Positions 1-8,955 of a stretch of 64,000 bases of DNA are shown here, piece after piece. The position numbers and the translations under genes were made by a program. This DNA is from Mycobacterium paragordonae (lineage in GTDB: Bacteria > Actinomycetota > Actinomycetes > Mycobacteriales > Mycobacteriaceae): the NCBI RefSeq assembly GCF_003614435.1, contig NZ_CP025546.1:186001-250000 (forward strand), given 5' to 3'. The first letter of the stretch is position 1. Every line of letters begins with the position of its first letter. The notes beneath the pieces are model-generated. The model did no database searches. It was not told the DNA's origin and saw only the letters and a program-made list of their open reading frames with translations.

Positions 1-800
1 AGCTGCCCTACTTCCTGCGCGACCAGAACCGTTTTCTACCAACCGAAATCGCGCGGGGCGGGTGGGGGCCTTCGTTGAGCGGCCACGTGGTCGGCGGCCT
101 GCTCGGTTGGGCGGCCGAACAGCTGGTGGACGACCCGCAATTTCAACCGGCGCGTCTGACCATCGACCTGCCCCGCCCGACCGCCCTGGAACCGGTCGAG
201 GTGCACACCCGGGTGCGGCAGGACCGCCGGCGCCTGCGTCTGGTGGAGGCCGAACTCGTCCAGAACGGCAACCCGGTCGCGCAGGCCAGTGTGCTGTTTC
301 TGCGGCGCGGCCCGCAGCCCGACGGACACGTATGGTCTCAACCCATCCCCATGCCGCCACTCCCGGCCGAGCAGGGCGCCGTCGAGTCGCTGTTCATCCG
401 GACTTACGGCTGGGGCGCGGATATCCAGAACCCCGATCCCGAGTGGGCGGAAACACCGGGCCAGAAGTACACGTGGCTGCAGGAGACGCGCCCGCTGGTC
501 GATGCCGAACCGATGACCGCCTTCACCCGCGCGGCGATGGCCGGCGACATCACGGCGTCGATCGCCAACTGGGGAGCCCGCGGGCTGCAGTTCATCAACG
601 TCGACTACACGCTCACGCTCAGCAGGCTGCCGGAAGGGCCCCACCTCGGCTTGGCCTCGCTGACCCACTACAGCGACGACGGAGTGGCCACCGGCTCGGC
701 GGCGCTGGTCGACCCCGACGGTCCGATCGGCAACTGTGTATCGGTTGCCATCGCCCAGACCGGGTTCCTGGCCCCGCCGAAAACTATTGCGGCGCAATAA
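1..800 (+). CDS. Acyl-CoA thioesterase-like hotdog protein (5' truncated by window edge)
   Basis: The reading frame is open from base 3 and already coding at the window edge (LPYFLRDQNRFLP...), so the N-terminus lies outside. About 265 codons remain before TAA at 798. The layout resembles TesB-like double-hotdog acyl-CoA thioesterases: an N-terminal half with SLSGHVVGGLLGWAAEQL followed by strands typical of a substrate-binding hotdog, and a C-terminal half containing NVDYTLTLSRLPEG and a final GxxSV-type strand. Such proteins hydrolyse acyl-CoA to free acid and CoA in the cytoplasm. The next gene converges on it 9 bases downstream. The family call rests on overall pattern; the substrate is unknown. 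Confidence 0.65.
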   Translation, partial: LPYFLRDQNRFLPTEIARGGWGPSLSGHVVGGLLGWAAEQLVDDPQFQPARLTIDLPRPTALEPVEVHTRVRQDRRRLRLVEAELVQNGNPVAQASVLFLRRGPQPDGHVWSQPIPMPPLPAEQGAVESLFIRTYGWGADIQNPDPEWAETPGQKYTWLQETRPLVDAEPMTAFTRAAMAGDITASIANWGARGLQFINVDYTLTLSRLPEGPHLGLASLTHYSDDGVATGSAALVDPDGPIGNCVSVAIAQTGFLAPPKTIAAQ

Positions 801-809
801 GTGTCAAGA

Positions 810-2057
810 TCAGGCTGGCAAGCTCTGCTGCCGGTGCGCGTCTCCCCGCAGCCGCACGGCCCGGCCGATCGCGGCGGCCGCCGCCAATCCGGCCAGTGAC
901 ACGAAAATCATCGTCGATTCCCGGCCTGGCCCGAGCATGGTCAGCAACAACGGCAGCGCGAAACCAAGGTAGGTGACCGAGTAGAACACCCCGGTGAGCG
1001 TGCCCCGGATGCGTTGCGGCGCAGCGGCTTCCAAATCGATCAAACCCTCGCGCAGGCAGAGGCCGGATGCACAGCCGAGCAGCACCACCACCGCCAGACC
1101 CAAACCGAGCGGGATGTCGGTGGGAGTCGCCGCGATGACGACGTAGCCGACTGTCGCCAGCAGCGCGCCGACGGTGCCGGTCTGCGGGCCCCAGTTACGC
1201 GCCCGGGCGACGACTTGGCTGACGCCGCTGGCACCGTTGGTGATCAGGGCCGCGGTCCCGGCGGCCAACGGAGCGGCGAGCCCGGTGTGGACCCGGGTAG
1301 GGATCGTGACGAAAGCCAGTGTGGCCGAGATGAACACCCAGGGCGCCAACGGCATCGCCCAGCTCAACGCCCGCCGCGTGCTGCCTCCGGCAGCCTCGGT
1401 CTGCTCCGGCGCCGGAGCCGTCGAAGGGGTCCCGCGAAGGCCTACCCCTGCTCCGATCATCGCGACCGCGATCAGGGCGGCGGCGATCCCGAACGACGCC
1501 GGAATGCCGGCTTGCCCGAATGACGCGATCAATCCCGAAGCGAAAGGCCCCAGAGCGAAACCGGCGATCAGCACCGTGCCGGCCAGCGCCGCGCCCGCGG
1601 GTCCCTTGAGGTCCGATGCCCATGCCGTGCAGGAGCTGACGGCAAGGCCCACCCCGAACCCGACGATCAGACGTCCGGCCAACAATGCCTCCGACTGCTG
1701 CGACAGGAACATGATGAAAGTTCCGGCCAGCGCCGTGCCTGAGCCCGTCAGTGCCACCGACGGACGTCCGAACGCGTCCGATGCCCGTCCGCCCAACAGC
1801 AGGCCCGGCAGCAGTCCCAGCGCATAGATTCCGAACATGGTGTCGAGGGCGGCCACCGTGAGGTGCTGGCGGTCACTGATGGCCGGTATGAGCGCGGCGA
1901 AGTGATTGGCCGCCCACCCCATCGCGAGCAGGACGGCCAGTACGCCGGCGAACAGCACGCCCGACCGGCCCGGTACGACACGCCCGGGTTTATCGGTGGT
2001 CGGCGCGGGTTGCTGATATGCCAGGGCGGTGGCCCCGTTCGGCCTCATCACGGACAT
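810..2057 (-). CDS. MFS transporter, probable drug/metabolite exporter
   Basis: A 415-residue integral membrane protein with the alternating hydrophobic pattern of a 12-helix major facilitator. The first helix is GVLFAGVLAVLLAMGWAANH, and the loop between helices 2 and 3 carries GLLLGGRASDAFGRP, the usual MFS motif A position (GxxxDxxGR-like). The central loop (roughly residues 205-225) is Ala/Pro/Glu rich and cytoplasmic. The ATG is preceded by a strong purine-rich ribosome site (GAGGAGGGG directly before it). It is divergent from the enoyl-CoA hydratase gene across about 110 bases. The substrate cannot be told from sequence. Confidence 0.8.
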   Translation of the reverse strand: MSVMRPNGATALAYQQPAPTTDKPGRVVPGRSGVLFAGVLAVLLAMGWAANHFAALIPAISDRQHLTVAALDTMFGIYALGLLPGLLLGGRASDAFGRPSVALTGSGTALAGTFIMFLSQQSEALLAGRLIVGFGVGLAVSSCTAWASDLKGPAGAALAGTVLIAGFALGPFASGLIASFGQAGIPASFGIAAALIAVAMIGAGVGLRGTPSTAPAPEQTEAAGGSTRRALSWAMPLAPWVFISATLAFVTIPTRVHTGLAAPLAAGTAALITNGASGVSQVVARARNWGPQTGTVGALLATVGYVVIAATPTDIPLGLGLAVVVLLGCASGLCLREGLIDLEAAAPQRIRGTLTGVFYSVTYLGFALPLLLTMLGPGRESTMIFVSLAGLAAAAAIGRAVRLRGDAHRQQSLPA

Positions 2058-2166
2058 CCCCTCCTCATCTGTCCACCGGTCCTACGACGGCGCCGGCCGC
2101 CGAGATATTCCTGATCGAGACTCATGTCACTTCTCGCAGCGACGGTTTCGTGCTAAACACCAGTAC

Positions 2167-2976
2167 GTGGCAGAACCGGCAGTCCTCCTCGAGCGGGACC
2201 AGCACATCCTCACCATCACCCTCAACCGCCCCGAGAAACGCAACGCCTTCAATCCAGAAGTCCTGTGCCGGCTCGCCGACGCCTGGGATCTTCTGGACGA
2301 CGACCCGGACCTCCGGGTCGCGATCCTGACTGGAGCGGCCGGCAACTTCTCCGCCGGAGCAGATCTGGACCGGTTGGTGGGCGCCCTGATCGCCGGCGAT
2401 CCTCCGCAGAATGAGTATGAGGAGCGGGTCAGGTCCGATTTCTCGTTGATTTACAAGGGTTTTCTGAAGGACCACTACGTGAAGAAGCCGATCATCGCCG
2501 CGGTGGAGGGCTACTGCTACGCGGGCGGGATGGAGATCCTGCAGGCCTTCGATATCAGGGTGGCCGCCGACAACGCTCAGTTGGCGATCAGCGAAGTGCA
2601 GCGCGGGCTGTTTCCGATGAGCGCATCAACGATTCGCTTGCCGCGCCAGATCCCCTACACCGTCGCGATGGAAATGCTGATCGCGGGCACCCCGATTTCC
2701 GGGCAACGCGCCTACGAGGTCGGCCTGGTCGGACACGTCACCGCCGCCGGGGGTGCGCTGGACCGGGCTCGGGAGATAGCGCGGCAAGTGGCGGCGAACG
2801 GTCCGCTGGCCGTGCGGAACATCAAGGCATCGGTGATCGAAAACCTGGAAAAGACCGAGGCCGAGGCTTTTCCGCGAGAACTCGAACTCGGCATGGCAGT
2901 GATGGCATCGGCGGACGCGAAGGAGGGGCCGCGCGCGTTCCTGGAGAAGCGGCCCCCGAAATTCACCGGTACGTAA
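2167..2976 (+). CDS. Enoyl-CoA hydratase/isomerase (crotonase) family
   Basis: A 269-residue crotonase-fold enzyme, expected to add water to a 2-enoyl-CoA during fatty-acid or side-chain degradation in the cytosol. Oxyanion-hole segments are present: FSAGADL near residues 61-67 and YAGGMEI near 118-124. Glu123 and Glu143 (in ISEVQRGLFP) fall at the two acid/base positions of rat mitochondrial hydratase, so hydratase activity is plausible. The GTG at 2167 places the first beta strand (HILTITLNRPEKRNAF) at the normal distance from the N-terminus. Upstream in-frame sequence overlaps the divergent MFS gene and is not family-like. Its 3' end overlaps the converging DUF998 gene by 14 bases. Confidence 0.85.
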   Translation: MAEPAVLLERDQHILTITLNRPEKRNAFNPEVLCRLADAWDLLDDDPDLRVAILTGAAGNFSAGADLDRLVGALIAGDPPQNEYEERVRSDFSLIYKGFLKDHYVKKPIIAAVEGYCYAGGMEILQAFDIRVAADNAQLAISEVQRGLFPMSASTIRLPRQIPYTVAMEMLIAGTPISGQRAYEVGLVGHVTAAGGALDRAREIARQVAANGPLAVRNIKASVIENLEKTEAEAFPRELELGMAVMASADAKEGPRAFLEKRPPKFTGT

Positions 2977-3553
2977 GCGGGGCACCGCCCCGTCGCCCCA
3001 GCAGCACGGCCGCAGTCACTAACTGCCACAAAAAGATCGAATACGCACTGCCGCGTTCCCACACACCGACGGGCAGTGCTCGGCAATTGGCGACCAGCAG
3101 CGCCAGACACAGAAAACCCAGGGCTGCAATCCCTGTCGAGACACCGCGATACCACCGCAGTTGCGGCACGAGCAGGGCCGCCCCGGCCAGGATGGCAGCA
3201 TTGCCGCCCACCAGTGCGAGGGCCGCGCCGGTGAGGTGTACCAGCCCGCTGGGCACCGTGCCGACCAGAATATTGCCGACGGCATTCGCGGAAACCAGAG
3301 CCACGAACAGGCGGCACCGTCGCCCAGGAGGCACACCGACCATGAACAGCGCTCCCAGCAGAAACATGCTGCCCTGCAGGCAAAATGCCGTGTGCATCAA
3401 AGGCGCTCGCGGGCCGGTCTTTCCGAGGTCACTGATGTAGTTGTACGCATAGCTGTAGGCCGGCAGATAGGCCGCGGCGGCGAGGGCCTCCAGGATCAGG
3501 TAGCCGACGACTCCCACCACCCAGCAGGCCACCCCGCCGATGCGAGAGGTCAC
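2963..3553 (-). CDS. DUF998-family integral membrane protein
   Basis: A 196-residue protein with about six hydrophobic segments. It carries the hallmark first-loop motif of DUF998 proteins, NYISDLGKTG, after YLPAYSYAY. Function of the family is not established. The GTG start at 3553 is chosen because it overlaps the stop of the preceding gene as GTGA (3550-3553), a classic translational coupling arrangement in this genome. The gene therefore appears to be expressed with the upstream Cys-rich repeat protein. The C-terminus overlaps the converging enoyl-CoA hydratase gene by 14 bases. Confidence 0.75.
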   Translation of the reverse strand: MTSRIGGVACWVVGVVGYLILEALAAAAYLPAYSYAYNYISDLGKTGPRAPLMHTAFCLQGSMFLLGALFMVGVPPGRRCRLFVALVSANAVGNILVGTVPSGLVHLTGAALALVGGNAAILAGAALLVPQLRWYRGVSTGIAALGFLCLALLVANCRALPVGVWERGSAYSIFLWQLVTAAVLLGRRGGAPLTYR

Positions 3554-3981
3554 TCGCTGGGCTGCACATGAATGTTTCTGGCGCCTACGACATTTCGTAA
3601 ACCTGAACAATTCACGCAACCGATGCACCCGACGCAGTCGGTACAGCGCACGCACGCGATGCACGCGACACACCGGGTGCAGGCGACACATCCCAGACAG
3701 GCCACGCATTCGCGGACGGCAACGCAAATCACCGTAAGCAGGCAGGCGATCACACCGACACTCCCGGCGGTGGCCGCCGATCCTGCGACCGCGACGCTGC
3801 CGGCGGTGGAGACCGACCCCGCTACCGCGACGCTGCCCGCGGTCGTCACCGAACCGGCGACCGCCACGCTGGCGGCGACCGCCGCCGAACCGGCGACCGC
3901 CACGCTGTCGATGGCCGCGACGGAACCCGCGACGGATTGGTTGTCAGATTCCACGGTCACCGGTGATTGCAAGGCAAGCAT
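3550..3981 (-). CDS. Hexad-repeat, Cys-rich protein of unknown function
   Basis: I do not recognise a family for this 143-residue protein. Residues about 15-75 are imperfect six-residue repeats of the form V-A-G-S-V-A / T-A-G-S-V-A. The same six-residue register then continues into a block with 14 cysteines: the first three are spaced by six, the rest by three (VACLGCVACTRCVACIAC and onward). The tail is SGLRNVVGARNIHVQ. A strict period of six suggests a beta-helix or solenoid, with serine and then cysteine ladders on its faces; that is inference. No signal peptide or membrane helix is obvious. It is coupled by a GTGA overlap to the DUF998 membrane protein. The opposite-strand frame is also open here, but lacks such coupling. 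Confidence 0.55.
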   Translation of the reverse strand: MLALQSPVTVESDNQSVAGSVAAIDSVAVAGSAAVAASVAVAGSVTTAGSVAVAGSVSTAGSVAVAGSAATAGSVGVIACLLTVICVAVRECVACLGCVACTRCVACIACVRCTDCVGCIGCVNCSGLRNVVGARNIHVQPSE

Positions 3982-4033
3982 GGGCTCATCATGTCAGCCG
4001 CGGGCGAGCGCGGCACGCACCCTCGCCGAGCGT

Positions 4034-7000
4034 TCAGCGTGGGTGACTTTGTGCTTCTTTGATCAGCTGCATCCGTGAGGCGAGACCCAGCTTGGTGTAG
4101 ACGTGGGTCAGGTGGGTCTGCACCGTTCGCGGTGAAACGAACAGCCGGGCCGCGATGTCTTTGTTGCCGATGCCCTCACACACCAGGCGAACAACCTCAC
4201 TTTCAGCGGGGGTGAGTGATGCCCAGCCGCTGGTCGGCCGGCCACGCTCACCGCGGCCACGCTGCGCGTAGCCGATAGCCTCATCGGCGGAAAGGGTGGC
4301 TCCCTCCGTCCATGCGGAATCAAAGGCGTTATCACCCATTACATCGCGCACTGCCGCGACCGAGGCCGTGTACGCCGGGTCGTAAATCTTGAACCGCGCT
4401 CCGCCGATCCGCGTCCAGAACGTTTTGGCCGCACCGAAGAGTCGGGCCGCCGCTCGGTGCCGCCCGGCATGGGCGCCAACCATGGCCAGTATTTCGAATA
4501 TCTGCGGAACGAGCAGGTAGGCCTGATCGCGCGCGCATATCACGAGTGCGTCATGTGCGTCGGATTCGGACTGTTCGAACTCCGCTTGCTCGATCGCCAC
4601 TTGTGCCCGGGTGACCAGCGCCACCGGCAGATGCCAGCCGGTCGCATGGGCAACAGCATCATCGGCCCAGTGCCTTGCTGCGAGCAAATCCCCACGAGCC
4701 TGCGCGGCCTGCGCGTGGTACGAGCGCCACACCGCCGCCGTCGTCGCTTGAATGCTGAGGTAGCGCCACGCCAGCTCGCTCAGCTCCTGCGCCGTGTCCA
4801 CGTCGCCGGCCGCCAACGCCGCGACGCCCGCCGCGGAATACGCAACCCCGGTCAACATTTCGCTCACCTTGGCGGTGTCGCGAATGGTGACGGCCGCAGC
4901 TTGTGCGTCCGGTAGCTCGCCCTGGTAGGCGAGCGAGTAGGCAAGGCCTTGGAGACCGTTCAGGCTCGCTACCACATCGTGACCCGGCCCTGCCTCGGCT
5001 ACCACTTCCCCGAAGACTGAGACGGCGCTGACCAAATCGCCCTCGTACCACAGTGACCAGGCAATGGCTGCCCGGCACCAACGCGAATTCGATTGGTGTC
5101 CCAGTGATTCAGCCAGATCGCGACCTTCGTCACCCGCCGCTCGCGCGGTGGTGGCATCACCCGCGATGAGTGCCCCGACTGCCTGCCAGGCGAGCAGCTG
5201 GCTCAACGTCCAATGATCACCGATCGCCCGGGCAAGGTCGATACCCTCCGAGAAGTACGGCTGGCTGTCATGCGGGCCGTCGCCGAAGCCGGTGATCACC
5301 GCGCAGGCGGCCAGTGTTCGCGCCAGCACGGCCGGGTCGTCGACTTCGCGAGCGATCCCAAGGGCTTTCCGCGCCGCATCCATCGTGTCAGAGGCGCCTG
5401 TCTGCGTGGCGAGCAAGGCGTAGTCGGCCAGTGCCCGCGCGTACACCGCCGCGCCCAACTCGATATCGGTCCTTTCGCGTTCGGCGAACGCGGCTTCGAA
5501 CCACCCAAGGCCCTCACGGAGGCGCCCACCCGCCCACCACAACGGCTGCAGTGACGACGCCTGCACCAACGCCAGTTCGATGTCGCCGTTCTCCAGGCTC
5601 CAGCCGAACGCGCCGCGCAGGTTGTCCATGTCGGCTTCGGCCCGCTCGATGCTGCGGGAATAGTCGTTGCCTGCCGGCGCGTCTACGGCAACCGCTATCG
5701 ACAGGTAATGATCGCGGTGCCGGGACCGCACGGTGGCTGCTTCTCCGATTCGCCGAGTTTCTCCATTGCGTACTGACGCACCGTTTCAAGCATGCGGTAT
5801 CGCGTTGGGCCCCGGGTGCTTTCCACTGCGACGAGGGATTTGTCCACCAACAGACTGAGATGGTCCAGGACCTGGTAACCCTCGATCGCGCCCGCGCCGG
5901 CAATTGCCCGAGCGGCCTCGAGGTCGAATCCACCAAGAAACACACCGAGGCGGCGGAACAGGACACGCTCGGTCTCGGTAAGCAGTGCATGCGACCAGTC
6001 GACTGAGGCGCGCAACGTCTGCTGGCGGCGGACCGCTGTGCGGGAACCACCGCTCAGCAGGCGAAATCGGTCGTGCAGACTCTCGACGATGTCCGTCGGC
6101 GACAAAGCCCGCACCCGTGCGGCGGCCAACTCGATCGCCAATGGTATTCCGTCCAGCCGCCGGCAGATCTCGATCACGGCATCGAGGTTGTCGTCCGTGA
6201 CCGCGAAGTCCGCCTGAATCAGGCGGGCGCGGTCACCGAACAGTTGAACTGCATCGTCGGTCAGCGGCAGCGAGGGCACCCGCACAGTGGCTTCCCCGAT
6301 CACGCCCAGCGGTTCCCGGCTGGTCGCCAGCACCGTGAGCCCCGGTGCTGCACCGAGTAAGCCCACCACCAGTTCAGCGCAGGCGTCGAGCAGGTGCTCG
6401 CAGTTGTCCAGCACCATCAGAATCTCGCGGTCACGAACGAATCGCAGCAGCGTTTCCATCGGGGACTGCCCGGGCTGGTCGGGCAGACCCAAAGTCGTTG
6501 TCACGCTCATTGGCACCACCTGGGCAATGGTGATCGGCGCCAAATCGATGTACCAAGCTCCGTCGTGGAACTTTCCTGCCAGCTCGGCGGCGATTCGCAC
6601 CGCCAGGCGCGTCTTGCCGACTCCGCCCGCGCCGGTCAGCGTGATGAGCGGGTTGCCTTCCAGTGCGACGCGGACATCCGCCATCTCCGCACGGCGTCCG
6701 ACGAAGCTGGTGAGGTGGCTCGGAAGATTATGTGCCACAACAGAAATAACTGTCCGCAGTGGTGGAAAACTATTGCGAAGGTCTGGGTGGCACAGCTGGA
6801 TCGCCCGTTCGGGGCGAGGCAGGTCACGCAGGGCGTGCGTCCCGAGATCGGTCAGCCAGCTACCCGGCGGGAGCTGATCGATTACCAGCGGCTCGGTCGC
6901 GCCGGACAATAATGTCTGGCCGCCGTGTGCGAGATCACGCAACCGCGCGGTGCGGTTGATGGTCGGGCCGATGTAGTTGCCCTCATCGCGCAGCCGGACT

Positions 7001-7353
7001 TCGCCGGTGTGCACGCCGATGCGCAGCAGGATCGGGGCCAGCGGCGCCCGCTGCAACGTGAGCGCGCAAGCCACGGCATCGGTCGCGCGGGCGAATGCGA
7101 TCACGAAGCTGTCGCCCTCACCCTGCTCGACCGGCCTTACCCCGTCGTGGGCAGCGACCGCCTCCGACACCGCTTTGTCGAGGCGCGCCACGGCGACTCT
7201 CATCTCCTGCGGTTGGGACTCCCACAGCCGGGTCGAGCCTTCGATATCGGCCAAGAGCAACGTGACCGTCCCGGTCGGCAGCTCGCTCACATCGACGTCG
7301 CCCCAGTCCACTGGCGGAGTATCCGCACGTGATTCGCTCATGCTAATCAGCAT
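4034..7353 (-). pseudogene. Adenylate-cyclase/ATPase/LuxR regulator split by a one-base frameshift
   Basis: Two abutting frames reconstitute one mycobacterial-type regulator of about 1,100 residues. The first (7353 to 5695) has a class III cyclase domain (TLLLADIEGSTRLWE, EQGEGDSF, NYIGPTINRTARL), then an NB-ARC/AAA-type ATPase with Walker A TGAGGVGKTR and LDNCEHLLD. It runs to METVRQYAMEKLGESE and then reads nonsense to a stop. The second (open from before 5731 to 4034) continues AATVRSRHRDHYL, helical repeats, and a LuxR DNA-binding domain (LTPAESEVVRLVCEG, VSPRTVQTHLTHVYTKLG). Restoring one G to TCGGAGA (plus-strand 5745-5746) yields LGESGEAATVRSRH, the expected join. The catalytic Lys of true cyclases is replaced by Gln/Glu. 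The start may be 7353 or 7341. Real lesion or sequencing error cannot be separated here. Confidence 0.8.
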
Positions 7354-7449
7354 CCGGCGTCCAGTGGCACCGAACATCAGCACAAACGCGTAGAGCCGGC
7401 CCCGAGAGTCATCGTCTTGCCTACGACCCGTCCCGCACATTTACGCCTT

Positions 7450-7457
7450 CGTGCAGA
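7450..7457. repeat. Target-site duplication, left copy
   Basis: CGTGCAGA immediately left of the IS, identical to the copy at 8886-8893. It fixes the element's outer boundary and implies the insertion is young enough for the duplication to remain perfect. Confidence 0.9.
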
Positions 7458-8885
7458 GGTTGCGTCCAGCAGGGTGGTGTACGAGCCGGGCCTGATCGGG
7501 ATGTCCGGCGTGTCGTAGCCGAATGAATGAAGGTCATCGCGTGATTCTTCGAGAGACCGTCCAAAGTCACTCGAGCAAAGGAATCGACGCGATGACCACT
7601 GCCCACGATATCGACCTGCCGGCCGTGTTGGCCGAACGACTCACTACCTGCCACCCCGACGTGCTGCGCGAGTTGTTGGCCACCTTCATCCATGCCCTGA
7701 TGGGGGCTGAAGCCGATGCGGTGTGCGGTGCCGACTATGGCCAGCGCAGCAGCGAGCGTGTCAATCAGCGCAACGGCTATCGGCACCGCCAGTTCGATAC
7801 CCGCGCCGGCACATTGGAGCTGGCGATTCCCAAGCTGCGCCAAGGCTCGTACTTCCCGGACTGGCTGCTCGAACGGCGCAAACGTGCTGAGCGGGCCCTG
7901 ACCACGGTGGTGGCCACCTGCTACTTGTTGGGCGTCTCGACGCGGCGGATGGACAAACTCGTTGAAACTCTGGGCATCACCAGCTTGTCTAAGTCCCAAG
8001 TCAGCGTGATGGCCAAAGAACTTGACGCCGCGGTCGAGGCGTTTCGTACCCGGCCGTTGGATGCCGGCCCCTACACGTTCATGGCTGCTGATGCCCTGGT
8101 CCTCAAGGTGCGCGAGGGCGGGCGGGTGGTCAACGTGCATGCCCTGATCGCCGTCGCAGTGAACGCCGATGGGTATCGGGAGATCCTGGGCATCGACGTC
8201 ACCACCGCCGAGGACGGCGCCGGGTGGTTGACATTCCTGCGGTCGCTGACCGCTCGCGGCCTATCCGGTGTCCGACTGGTCACCTCCGATGCCCACGCCG
8301 GGCTCGTCAATGCCATCGGCGCCACGCTGCCCGGTGCGGCATGGCAACGCTGCAGAACGCACTACACGACGAATCTGATGGCTGTCACACCGAAGGCGTC
8401 GTGGCCGTGGGTCAAGACCCTGCTGCATTCGGTATTCGATCAACCAGATGCCGAATCCGTTGCTGCACAATATGACCGCATCATCGACGCGTTGGAGGAC
8501 AAGCTACCTAAAACGGCTGAACACTTAGAGGCAGCCCGAGCCGAACTACTAGCGTTCACCGCGTTCCCCAAACAGATCTGGCGCCAGATCTGGTCGAACA
8601 ACCCCCAGGAGCGGCTCAACAAGGAGATCCGCCGGCGCACCGACGTCGTCGGCATCTTCCCTGACCGCAACGCCCTGATCCGCCTCGTCGGAGCCGTGCT
8701 GGCCGAACAACACGACGAATGGGCCGAATCCCGGCGCTACCTCGGCCTTGACGTCCTGAGCAAATCACGCACCGTCAACGACACCCCGACCGAACAGGAG
8801 GACACCCCCGCGGCACTGACCGCCTGAAACCATCAAGACGAAGAATCACACGACGACGTCGTACACCACGTCCCTGGACTTGACC
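7458..8885 (+). mobile_element. IS256-family insertion sequence, IS1081-like
   Basis: A complete 1,428-bp element. The 25-base ends (7458-7482 and 8861-8885) are imperfect inverted repeats: the left begins GGTTGCGTCCAG and ends GTGGTGTAC, the right, read from the other strand, begins GGTCAAGTCCAG and ends GTGGTGTAC, with 18 of 25 matching. Both sides are flanked by the exact 8-base duplication CGTGCAGA, the length typical of IS256 insertions. It contains one transposase gene. It sits in the divergent promoter region between the cyclase/LuxR gene and the nitroreductase-like gene. Confidence 0.92.
7592..8827 (+). CDS. IS256-family (IS1081-like) transposase
   Basis: A 411-residue DDE transposase that moves the surrounding element. 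The catalytic triad reads D167 (FMAADALVLK), D233 (VTSDAHAGL) and E340 (NNPQERLNKE). The C-x-x-H pair (C254, H257) typical of the IS256 group lies between the second Asp and the Glu. Long stretches such as KLRQGSYFPDWLLERRKRAE and AFPKQIWRQIWSNNPQERLN look like the M. bovis IS1081 transposase as I remember it. The ATG at 7592 matches the IS1081 N-terminus in length. No frameshift or stop is seen, so it may be active. Confidence 0.93.
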   Translation: MTTAHDIDLPAVLAERLTTCHPDVLRELLATFIHALMGAEADAVCGADYGQRSSERVNQRNGYRHRQFDTRAGTLELAIPKLRQGSYFPDWLLERRKRAERALTTVVATCYLLGVSTRRMDKLVETLGITSLSKSQVSVMAKELDAAVEAFRTRPLDAGPYTFMAADALVLKVREGGRVVNVHALIAVAVNADGYREILGIDVTTAEDGAGWLTFLRSLTARGLSGVRLVTSDAHAGLVNAIGATLPGAAWQRCRTHYTTNLMAVTPKASWPWVKTLLHSVFDQPDAESVAAQYDRIIDALEDKLPKTAEHLEAARAELLAFTAFPKQIWRQIWSNNPQERLNKEIRRRTDVVGIFPDRNALIRLVGAVLAEQHDEWAESRRYLGLDVLSKSRTVNDTPTEQEDTPAALTA

Positions 8886-8893
8886 CGTGCAGA
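8886..8893. repeat. Target-site duplication, right copy
   Basis: CGTGCAGA immediately right of the IS, identical to 7450-7457. Confidence 0.9.
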
Positions 8894-8955
8894 TGGTCTT
8901 TCCCGCGGCAGATCGCAGAGTCGAACTATCACCCGTGTGAGATCAGGAGACCCGC

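Noticed and set aside
3572..4078. Plus-strand frame opposite the Cys-rich protein (His/Thr/Ala repeats)
   Set aside because: It is repetitive only because the opposite strand is; the minus-strand gene has the coupled GTGA overlap with DUF998 and a regular six-residue register. Not fully excluded.
5695..5745. Programmed ribosomal frameshift in the cyclase/LuxR gene
   Set aside because: No slippery heptamer is visible, and a single missing G in a G run restores the family sequence exactly.
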